This document shows positions 10,918-20,900 of a DNA stretch of 64,000 nt, in pieces. Made by a program: the position numbers and the translations under genes. Location of the stretch: NCBI GenBank assembly GCA_032718475.1, contig JAUCBJ010002619.1:24084-88083 (forward strand), given 5' to 3'. Positions within the stretch are counted from its first letter, which is position 1. Each line of letters starts with the position of its first letter. A model generated the notes under the pieces. The model was given only the letters and a program-made list of their open reading frames with translations. It did no database searches and was not told where the DNA came from. Source of the stretch: Nemertoderma westbladi. Taxonomy: Eukaryota > Xenacoelomorpha > Nemertodermatida > Nemertodermatidae.

Positions 10918-11985
10918 TCAAGTATTATTTTCAGATAAATGACAGTAACTCAGCTTCAGTAATACTACAATAGGGCCCAAGTACTGTCCAATATTTTCAA
11001 GGCAACAGACCCAAGTCCAATAAACTACAGTTGTTGGATGCTTGAAAGTGCAGAAGTGCAACAACTCAACTTGTGCAACAGGCTGAAGTCCGGTGAAATG
11101 GTTGGTAGACAATGCAAGAAGTCTACTTGTCTGACTCATGTCCAATAGTTGACAGTGCAATAACTGAATAACTCCTTGGTAAACAGACAAGTCAGCAAGT
11201 TTTGTCTATTACTTCAGTACTTGACAGTGCAATAATAATAATTGCATAGTTGTGCAACAGGCCCGAGTCCCCTGGAATAGTTGGCAGTGCAATAGCGTCA
11301 CTTTGCTCTTGGACAACAGATCCGAGTCCTGTCTAATAGTTGCATCACGATATAACTCCACTTGGGAAACAGGCCCGAGGTCTGTCAAACAATTGACAGT
11401 GCAACAACTCCACTCGCTCATCCAAATACTTAACAGCGCAATACTGCAATAACTCCACTGGCTAACTGGGGCAACAGACCCAAGTCATGTCAAATGCTTG
11501 ACAGTGCTCTAACTCCACTTGGACAACAACTCCAAGTCATGTCCAATACTTGACAGTGCTCTAACTCCACTTGGACAACAACTCCAAGTCCTGTCAAATA
11601 GTTGACAGTGCAATATATCTACTTGGTCAACAGACCCAAGTCCTGTCCAATACTTGACAGTGCTATAACTCCACTTGGAAATCAAATCCAAGTCCTGTCC
11701 AATACTTGACAGTGCTCTAACTCCACTTGGACAAGAAACCCAAGTCCTGTCAAATAGTAGACAGTGCAATAAATCCACTTGGTCAACAGACTCAAGTCCT
11801 GTCCAATACTGTGACAGTGCTCTAACTCCACTTGGACAACAAATCCAAGTCCTGTCAAATAGTAGACAGTGCAATAAATCCACTTGGTCAACAGACCCAA
11901 GTCTTGTCCAATAGTTGACAGTGTAATAAATCCACTTGATCTACAGATCCAAGTTGTGTGTAAATAGTTGACAGTCTGACAGTGA
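10918..11985. repeat. Degenerate minisatellite of about 52 bp inside the retrotransposon leader
   Basis: Repeated blocks share GACAGTGCAATAAATCCACT and CAACAGACCCAAGTCCTGTC with a period near 52 bp (often paired to 104 bp). Units are most regular from about 11480 to 11960 and decay to the left. The array lies between A1 and the RT gene, where gag would normally be. Several open frames over it are by-products of the repeat. Confidence 0.88.
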
Positions 11986-12358
11986 GCAGTGGCAGAGTAA
12001 TAAATGCGATCACAACGCAATGTTTACTTATCGTGTATTTACAATATATGGAATGTGTCAGTACAGCAGTATGTGTGTGTGTAAATACAATACGGAGTGG
12101 CCTACGCATACACAGGCTGTATGCAATGGGTATGCGCGTGGTATACTGTAAACGGTATTGTACTGTGACAGACCAAGAGTATACAGGTAAAGCTCATCAA
12201 GAAGGGAAAGAGCAAAATTGCTCATCAAGCACTGAAGCAGAAATTGTATCAGCGAAATCGAAAGGAATGCTGCAAGTCAGCAAATTCAAACAGAACTGCA
12301 GAGAAAATAAATAAAAAATCAATAAATATAGGTGTTCAATCTGCAATCTGTTAATCAA

Positions 12359-12738
12359 TAAAAATAAGTCTTGTACATTTAACAGAAATGTAAATAGCTA
12401 GCCAATATTGTCTTCTGAGCAGAATATTATAGTCAGTCTGAACTCTGAACTATTAATTACTCGCTGTTCTTACCAATATATATCTAAGAACCAATCACAG
12501 CACAGTGTCAGTCAGCTTTCCTGCTGTGTCTATCTATCGTGGTTACTGGCTCATTACTTCTAATCAGTGCTAACCCAGCCTGCCTACAGCAGGCTACCTA
12601 TAGAGAGGGTTAGGAGTTGCTCTGTCTTGTCGGGCTGTCTTGGTAGTTGCTATGGTTACACCCACCTCTGTATTATGTTCCTTATAGTAAACCTTAGCCT
12701 TACCAGGTAAAGAGCTTTACTTATACCAAAGACACATT
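12359..12738 (-). repeat. Repeat A1, 380 bp (5' end of the tyrosine-recombinase element)
   Basis: Direct copy of A2 with a 7-bp internal duplication. On the minus strand it is the 5' terminus of the element. Confidence 0.93.
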
Positions 12739-13662
12739 CTAGCTTCTGTAGCCAAACTACACTTTATTAAATATATGACACTTAATGCCTAACACTATGT
12801 GTATGTCTTGGAAGCATAACATTGGATTTTTAGGGATAGTCTCTATATTTTTTTATTGGCTTGAATTTTGATTTCTAACAGCTTGTCTCTATATTTCGCG
12901 CAGTTGTAATAAAATTTATCCCAATTTCATACCGCTAATAGATATGATGTTTTGGATATTTTGGATGGTTCCACCGAATAGAACATCCAATTTTAGTATA
13001 CAGTAGAAGAATTACATATGAAGTATAATACTGAAATTTCAAGATATAATTTTTTTAGGCAAAGAAGAGGTTTACAGAGGTTTTTCGACACATAATTTTC
13101 TTATACTTTATACTTGGGTTTCCTGTCGCGATTAAATCGATGCAAATGTAGGCCTACTGCAAGTAATTTTACTGAACTGCAAATTATATGAGGATCAAAT
13201 AATAGGTATGTAATATACAGTAGGCCTATTTTATTTGTATTACACTCTGTATTTGCATAAACTTGCTTTGAATTCTTCATTTTTTTAGATCTATTATGAC
13301 ACCACCTCTTCCAAAATAACACAAAATTTATTGACAAGTCTACTTTTTTATGTATTTTTGGATTTACTTTCTCATGTTGTGTATAATTAAATATGTGCTC
13401 AATTTTACAATATATATGTTAAAGAGCAAAATATCACCTTTCGAATTGAATTATACTTGAATGACAAAAATCCGTTTAGCGGTTCAAATTTGACAACTTT
13501 GACCAAAATCTTGGACTTTTAATTACTTAAAGTGTTACGTGCAATTTACAATTGGGGTGACACTGCTTCGAGTGAAATTTTAATAATCAACGCCTACTGT
13601 ATAATAACTAAAAATTATTTGAAATGATTAGGTATTAATAATTAACAAATAAATTAATAACA
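12739..13662. other. AT-rich interval, no gene recognised
   Basis: No coding frame with family resemblance, no tRNA-like folds and no repeats longer than simple A/T runs were noticed. Confidence 0.5.
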
Positions 13663-14362
13663 GGCATTCCTTTAGGAAACATAGTGGAAGGGTTTACTGT
13701 GGAAGATCACCCATGGTGGTGAACAGACATTACTTTAGGAAACAGAGTGGAAGTGTTAACTGTGGAAGATCACCCATGGTGGTGAACAGGCATTCCTTTA
13801 GGAAACATAGTGGAAGGGTTTAGTGTGAAAGATCACCAATGGTGGTGAACAGGCATTACTTTAGGAAACAGAGTGGAAGTGTTAACTGTGGAAGATCACC
13901 CATGGTGGTGAACAGGCATTCCTTTAGGAAACATAGTGGAAGGGTTTACTGTGAAAGATCACCAATGGTGGTGAACAGGCATTCCTTTAGGAAACAGAGT
14001 GGAAGGGTTTACTGTGGAAGATCACCCATGGTGGTGAACAGACATTACTTTATGAAACAGATTGGAAGGGTTTACTGTAGAGGATCACCCATGTTTGTGA
14101 ACAGGCATTCCTTTAGGAAACAGAGTGGAAGGGTTTACTGTGGAAGATCACCCATGGTGGTGAACAGGCATTCCTTTAGGAAACAGAGTGGAGGGGTTTA
14201 CTGTGGAAGATCACCCATGGTGGTGAACAGGCATTCCTTTAGGAAACAGAGTGGAAGGGTTTACTGTGGAAGATCACCCATGGTGGTGAACAGGCATTCC
14301 TTTAGGAAACAGAGTGGAAGGGTTTACTGTGGAAGATCACCCATGGTGGTGAACAGGCACTC
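13663..14362. repeat. 63-bp minisatellite, about 11 copies
   Basis: The unit contains CAGGCATTCCTTTAGGAAAC, then AGAGTGGAAGGGTTTACTGT, then GGAAGATCACCCATGGTGGT. Copies start near 13663, 13726, 13789 and so on every 63 bp, ending with a partial copy at 14356. Because 63 is a multiple of three, one frame stays open for 177 codons and reads as a 21-residue repeat. No signal, domain or gene context supports translation. Confidence 0.93.
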
Positions 14363-14982
14363 CTTGGCTTAATGAGCCTAAAAGATTCTCACATTCATTA
14401 TTTGAAATAAGCAAGAGACGAGATTTTATAACAAAAATAATATGTATATATATAATATGTATAATAATAATATTTGTATATTGAGATTATTAATTGGAAT
14501 AAATTAAATCGCCCTTTACGGCCAGGACCAAAATTTATATTTTTTTACTAAAATGCTACTTCTTCGAAAAGTTTTATTTTGTAACTTGTAACCTGATTTT
14601 TTTATTTTGATGGTCAATTACTTGAAAAAAAATTGAGCAGAATATTTGCTTCCACTTTTTAATGCAAAAGCTGCTGTTTTCTAAATAAATATCAAATTTT
14701 CAGAAAAAGCACGGTTTCTTTTCGTAAAACAAGTTATAACAGCAGAACAAAGCATAAAATGTTGTGAGAGATAGGCCTATCCACCATGTAATGTTACTGT
14801 TATATTATATTATATATATAGTTAAATCACTGAGTGAGTGGACCGGGAAGCCACTTAATTATAAAATGTGAACTCAGCCTCTGGGCACTTTTTGTTAGAT
14901 TTTTGTAAGATTTTTTTTATAGAAGAAGTCAGATATTTTATTGTTGTTAACCCGCGCATCTAAGTGGGCAACAAAATTTTGA
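14363..14982. other. AT-rich interval, no gene recognised
   Basis: Only simple A/T-rich sequence and TATATA runs were seen. Confidence 0.5.
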
Positions 14983-15909
14983 GTTTGATCTAGACTTTGC
15001 TGATGACTTAGAGTAGGCCTACTGACAGGATTACTAGGGGACCCAACGGCTCCGCAGCTCATTGGAACAGACTGCTTTTAGTGTTGGTCTCTGTCAACTC
15101 CAAGAAGATAAAAATTATTTGGAAAGTGAACATTGACAGCCCTAAGGAAATGTTTGATTTATGAGTATAAGCTCTAAGGATGGTGTGATTGAGTATGTGA
15201 TTTCTGCTACTTGGGGTCATAGATCCAGAAGCCAGGTGAAGGCCTTCGGATATCTAAGAAGATTGCACGGGGAGCATTTAATAGTCTGTCCAGAATTAAA
15301 AAGTCCCATAGAATAAAACGGAATCTCAAGGTTCGATTATTTACAGCAGCAGCAGATCCAGTACTCCTCGAAATGGTAGTCCATACTGGGTGGGCTCTAA
15401 CTGCTGAGAACACCAAATCTCGGGAATTTTCGGTAAAATAAACTTATCATTCGAGGTTAAGACCCCTAGATCCCTTCTTATAATAAATGTATAATAACAA
15501 ACACCTCGAAAAATACAGCTTGCCAACACATAGTTACTATCAAAAATCTCGGAAAGGCATATACAAGAATTATACGCCGGGTTCATTGTCTCATTCAACC
15601 AGACACTATATGATATTAGAGGTGTTTCATTAACCCCCCCCCCCCCCCAGCTTGACACTTGAACGGAGCCGCCTCCGCTTTGCAGGACATTGGTTTCGCC
15701 GAGAGGACCACAAGTGAACCATCATGTGCTTTGGCGGCTTCATGGAGTGAATAAGAAAGGCGGGGAGCCCATGACTTTGTTGAGACACCTCCTAAAGGAT
15801 GAAGTTATTTCTCGCAAAAGTTTTGGGGGGTGGGGAGTTGTGGCGGCGCAATTTGACGATTTCATGTTTAATACAGCTGCAATGCAGCATGTTGATAGTA
15901 GTAGATAAG
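14983..15909 (+). mobile_element. Decayed RTE-like LINE fragment (copy C)
   Basis: The fragment matches the C-terminal RT portion and 3' end of the LINE at 52407-56185. It starts at GATCTAGACTTTGCTGATGA (the FADD region), continues through CCAACGGCTCC, CGCCGGGTTCATTGT and GCAGGACATTGGTTTCGCCG, and ends with ATGCAGCATGTTGATAGTAG. It has many indels, a 15-base poly-C run (15634-15648) and an internal insertion (15424-15543), so it is non-coding. Its greater divergence marks it as an older insertion than copies A and B. Confidence 0.88.
15424..15543. mobile_element. 120-bp insertion with 9-bp target duplication inside LINE copy C
   Basis: The LINE sequence is interrupted after ACCAAATCTCGG and resumes after a second AAATCTCGG (15415-15423 and 15544-15552). 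Inside, TTCGAGGT (left) and ACCTCGAA (right) form an inverted repeat. This looks like a very short non-autonomous DNA element, but its family is unknown. Confidence 0.6.
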
Positions 15910-16673
15910 TTAGTTTATTTTGGTACATTGACTACATTCGTAGTGAATTTATATAAAACCAGTAGTGTGGGACCTTTTAGCCGGTTTCCACAGATGTCGA
16001 AATCCCATAAACATTTACGCCATGATTAAAATAAAACAAATAAAAAAAAATAATTTACCATTTTGTTAACACTTCTAACAAAAAAATATCACATGAACTG
16101 AACGAACGCCCATCTTAATAAGCACTTTTATGATAATTTTCATTTCAGTTCCATTGTTCTAGTGGTTCTGATTTAGGCATTTTTTCCTTATAATCGGAAA
16201 AACACATTCCACAAATGGTTTAGATGCAACATCCAGATACCATCATCCAATTTATTGATAACTACACTTTACTTAATCATCTCCAGCACTGAAATTAAAA
16301 TCGTCAAAAAGTGCGGCAAACTATGCATGTTCATAACGATGTAAAGTGTTAGGAGTTATATAATATTCGATAATTATTATCCAGTCAATTTCGTTACGAA
16401 AATAAAGCAAAGAAATGCTAGTAATAGTACCTAACATCAAAATACCTAACTCAATACCTAACTCAAAATATTTATTATAAATAATAACATTCCATGCAAA
16501 GTTAAGTTTAAAATATGAATTACATGGACTAACATATATTACAATTAATTGTGTAAATTCAAAATAAATCAAGTTAAAAACTGCACAGCTTCGTATAACA
16601 ATATAAGAGGTATTTTAGACACCAGAGTAAGGAATTGTTGCACCGAATATTTAAAGCAATGAGTAAATCCAAA
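15910..16673. other. 3' flank of ANKRD13 with probable poly(A) signal
   Basis: No gene was seen. On the minus strand AATAAA (plus-strand TTTATT, 16471-16476) lies about 200 bp after the ANKRD13 stop codon and is a plausible polyadenylation signal for that gene. Confidence 0.5.
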
Positions 16674-17917
16674 CTATTTTTCTGTCTTGGATAATTCTAG
16701 AATTTCATTAAGAATTCGTAGGTCCTCTTCTTCTCTTAGTTTAGATTCATCGGCGAGCATTGCACTGAGTTTGAGGGCCTTCGAGAGTTCTGTTTCTGTA
16801 GATTGTTTGACAGTAGATACTGGCGAGTCTATATGAACCCAGTCTGCCTGCGGTTTCATTGAGTCTGTCGGCGGTTTCATTGAGTCTGTCTGGGACCTCA
16901 TTGTGTCAGCCTGTGGTTTCATTGAGTCTGTCTCGGACCTCATTGAGTCTGTCGGCGGTTTCATTGCGTCTGCCTGGGCATCTTCTGAATCCGTGGTTGA
17001 CCCCGCTGCGACCGTTAGAACGTCGTTAATGTGAGGGGCTCCATCAGAAGATCCTACAAACTCACTTGTACTTTCCGGCACTACTGAACTCTCTTGTTTG
17101 CCTTCGGGAAGAACCTCCACTGCAGCTGTTTGTCCCTCTGTACCCAACTGCCCCCCTGTATCCAACTGCCCCCCTGTACCCAACGGCCCCCCAGTACCAA
17201 ACTGCCCCCCCGTACCCAGCGGCATCCCTGTACCTGACGGTATGTGTCCGTTTGCCCCCTTCCATTCTCTCGCCGCGGCTATGCTAGCCTCTATGGCCTT
17301 CTGCAATTCAGCCTCCTCATCCATCGCAGAACCCCCCACTTCGCTCAAATATTCCGGATGATTAATCGATAAACTCAGTTGTATAGCCTGCTGTAGAGCA
17401 TCATCCTCCATGCTGCCGCTCCCTACATGGGATTCATGAGAACGCCCCCCTGCCCCTGAGCTGGAATCCACCATGTGCACGCTGTAGCCGCTAGGTGGCC
17501 GGAAGGCGGCCTCGTCTATACAGCACGAGGGAACCGCCACCCCTACGGGGTTCCCTTCGGAGTCTGTAGGATCTCCACCAACTACAGTCACGTAATTAGG
17601 AGTTTCTACGGATCCGTTCAAGTTGTTAAAAGTAATTCTCGTATTAAAGACGTGATACAACGGTATCTCTACCTTTATGGGGAAACCGCTGGGGATCTGT
17701 AGACTTATAAAGTCTCGGAGTTTCTTAAAGTGAGCGTTACTCACGGACATGAGATCGAGTATCGGTAGGACTTGTTCCTGCACGGCTAGCGGATGCTCTT
17801 CAACCAACCACAGCGTCGCCTTAAATCTCTGGGTCTTTACGACTTCCTCTATTGGTCGACCTATATCGCGGTCCACAAGTTCCTCAGCGGGATCGAAGTA
17901 AACCTCAGGGGGGATAC
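16674..17917 (-). CDS. ANKRD13 coding exon 4 (C-terminal domain with UIMs, stop)
   Basis: The acceptor is CCTCTTCAG|GTATCC. The exon encodes PPEVYFDPAEELVDRDIGRP, then the family signature FKATLWLVEEHPLAVQEQVL, then NAHFKKLRDFISLQIPSGFP. The UIMs read EDDALQQAIQLSLS, DEEAELQKAIEASIA, TELSKALKLSA and EEEDLRILNEILELSK. Between UIM2 and UIM3 lie a GTGGQL-type six-to-seven-residue repeat and a DSMKPQAD-type eight-residue repeat. These encode disordered spacers and probably vary in length between individuals. The final UIM ends at the C-terminus, as in human ANKRD13A. Confidence 0.95.
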
Positions 17918-20900
17918 CTGAAGAGGAAATATATTAATTTATAAACCTGCGGGAAAATATATTAATATATAAATATACGGCAAATAATATTAATTTATAT
18001 AGTAGATATCTGCGGGAAAATATATTAATTTATATTTTACGTCAAGACTGAATTCGATTTAAAAAACGGGGTGACAGTGAATTTTCCCAGTGTTGAATTT
18101 ATTGCATCTTAGACTAATTGGTGAGTATATTGGTAGTTAAAAAAAATATATAAATGTTGATAATAATGTAATAAAGTAATTGCAGCTTTCATACTAGTTA
18201 GGAGGAACCTGGTATATCCGGTAAAATTCCGGCCGGAATTGACCACATTCACAGCAAAAACCACCGGAATTCCGGCCGGAACGGAATTCCGGGACATCCC
18301 TATTTACCAGTTGGGTTAAGTGGGTTAACTTTACTTACCAGTTGGGTTCAGTGGGTTAACTTTACTTACCAGTTGGGTTCAGTGGGTTTACTTTACTTAC
18401 CAGTTGGGTTCAGTAGGTTTACTTTACTTACCAGTTGGATTCAGTGGGTTAACTTTACTTACAAGTTGGGTTCAGTGGATTAACTTTACTTACCATTTGG
18501 GTTCAGTGGGTTTACTTTACTTACCAGTTGGGTTCAGTGGGTTAACTTTACTTACCAGTTGGGTTCAGTGGGTTAACTTTACTTACCAGTTGGGTTCAGT
18601 GGGTTTACTTTACTTACCAGTTGGGTTCAATGCGTTTACTTTACTTACCAGTTGGGTTCAGTGGGTTAACTTTACTTACCAGTTGGGTTCAGTGGGTTTA
18701 CTTTACTTACCAGTTGGGTTCAGTGGGTTAACTTTACTTACCAGTTGGGTTCAGTGGGTTTACTTTACTTACCAGTTGGGTTCAGTAGGTTAACTTTACT
18801 TACCAGTTGGGTTCAGTGGGTTTACTTTACTTACCAGTTGGGTTCAGTGCGTTTACTTTACTTACCAGTTGGGTTCAGTGGGTTAACTTTACTTACCAGT
18901 TGGGTTCAGTGGGTTTACTTTACCCACCAGTTGGGTTCAGTGGGTTAACTTTACTTACCAGTTGGGTTCAGTGGGTTAACAACTTTACTTACCAGTTGGG
19001 TTCAGTGGGTTTACTTTACTTACCAGATGGGTTCAGTGGGTTTACTTTACTTACCAGTTGGGTTCAGTGGGTTTACTTTACTTACCAGTTGGGTTTAGTG
19101 GGCTAACTTTACTTACCAGTTGGGTTCAGTGGGTTTACTTTACTTACCAGTTGGGTTCAGTGGGTTTACTTTACTTACCAGTTGGGTTCAGTGGGTTAAC
19201 TTTACTTACCAGTTGGGTTCAGTGGGTTTACTTTACTTACCAGTTGGGTTCAGTGGGTTAACTTTACTTACCAGTTGGGTTCAGTGGGTTAACTTTACTT
19301 ACCAGTTGGGTTCAGTGGGTATACTATACTTACCAGTTGGGTTCAGTGGGTTAACTTTACTTACCAGTTGGGTTCAGTGGGTTAACTTTACTTACCAGTT
19401 GGGTTCAGGGGGTTTACTTTACTTACCACAGTTGGGTTCAGTGGGTTAACTTTACTTACCAGTTGGGCTCAGTGGGTCAACTTTACTTACCAGTTGGGTC
19501 CAGTCAGTGGGTTAATTTTACTTACCAGTTGGGTTCAGTGTTCAGTGGGTTAACTTCACTTACCAGTTGGGTTCAGTGGTTAACTTTACTTACCACCAGT
19601 TGGGTTCAGTGGGTTTACTTTACTTACCAGTTGGGTTCAGTGGGTTTACTTTACTTACCAGTTGGATTTAGTGGGTTTACTTTACTTACCAGTTGGGTTC
19701 AGTGTTCAGTGGGTTAACTTTACTTACCAGTTGGGTTCAGTGGGTTAACTTTACTTACCAGAGTGCGTTTACTTTACTTACCAGTTGGGTTCAGTGGGTT
19801 AACTTTACTTAGCAGTTGGGTTCAGTGGGTTTACTTTACCCACCAGTTGGGTTCAGTGGGTTAACTTTACTTACCAGTTGGGTTCAGTGGGTTAACAACT
19901 TTACTTACCAGTTGGGTTCAGTGGGTTTACTTTACTTACCAGATGGGTTCAGTGGGTTTACTTTACTTACCAGTTGGGTCCAGTGGGTTTACTTTACTTA
20001 CCAGTTGGGTTCAGTGGGCTAACTTTACTTACCAGTTGGGTTCAGTGGGTTTACTTTACTTACCAGTTGGGTTCAGTGGGTTTACTTTACTTACCAGTTG
20101 GGTTCAGTGGGTTAACTTTACTTACCAGTTGGGTTCAGTGGGTTTACTTTACTTACCAGTTGGGTTCAGTGGGTTAACTTTACTTACCAGTTGGGTTCAG
20201 TGGGTTAACTTTACTTACCAGTTGGGTTCAGTGGGTATACTATACTTACCATTTGGGTTCAGTGGTTTAACTTTACTTACCAGTTGGGTTCAGTGGGTTA
20301 ACTTTACTTACCAGTTGGGTTCAGTGGGTTTACTTTACCCACCAGTTGGGTTCAGTGGGTTAACTTTACTTACCAGTTGGGTTCAGTGGGTTAACAACTT
20401 TACTTACCAGTTGGGTTCAGTGGGTTTACTTTACTTACCAGATGGGTTCAGTGGGTTTACTTTACTTACCAGTTGGGTTCAGTGGGTTAACTTTACTTAC
20501 CAGTTGGGTTCAGTGGGTTTACTTTACTTACCAGTTGGGTTCAGTGGGTTAACTTTACTTACCAGTTGGGTTCAGTGGGTTAACTTTACTTACCAGTTGG
20601 GTTCAGTGGGTATACTATACTTACCAGTTGGGTTCAGTGGGTTAACTTTACTTACCAGTTGGGTTCAGTGGGTTAACTTTACTTACCAGTTGGGTTCAGG
20701 GGGTTTACTTTACTTACCACAGTTGGGTTCAGTGGGTTAACTTTACTTACCAGTTGGGTTCAGTGGGTCAACTTTACTTACCAGTTGGGTTCAGTGGGTT
20801 AATTTTACTTACCAGTTGGGTTCAGTGTTCAGTGGGTTAACTTTACTTACCAGTTGGGTTCAGTGGTTAACTTTACTTACCACCAGTTGGGTTCAGTGGG

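Larger units (their letters stand above)
4776..12738 (-). mobile_element. Ngaro/PAT-like tyrosine-recombinase (DIRS-order) retrotransposon with a nested LINE
   Basis: Read on the minus strand, the element begins with repeat A1 (12738-12359). It continues through a tandem-repeat leader, reverse transcriptase, RNase H, a CCHC Gag-like ORF and a tyrosine recombinase fragment, and ends with B1 (5400-5349), A2 (5258-4886) and B2 (4827-4776). The A1 - genes - B1 - A2 - B2 order is the split-direct-repeat structure known for Ngaro and PAT elements. These replicate through a circular DNA that is integrated by the recombinase without target-site duplication. The repeats are near identical, which suggests fairly recent insertion. 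The copy is defective: the RT frame is shifted near 9670, a LINE splits RT from RNase H, and the recombinase lacks its N-terminal part. The Gag-like ORF lying after RNase H is unusual for the group. Confidence 0.85.

Noticed and set aside
4886..12738. A1/A2 repeats as LTRs of a Gypsy or Copia element
   Set aside because: The element encodes a tyrosine recombinase and DIRS-type RT, has no protease or DDE integrase, and A2 is bracketed by B1 and B2, which fits split direct repeats rather than LTRs.
13839..14372. 177-codon repeat protein gene
   Set aside because: It is a pure minisatellite without start context, signal, introns or flanking coding sequence. It is kept only as a low-interest finding.
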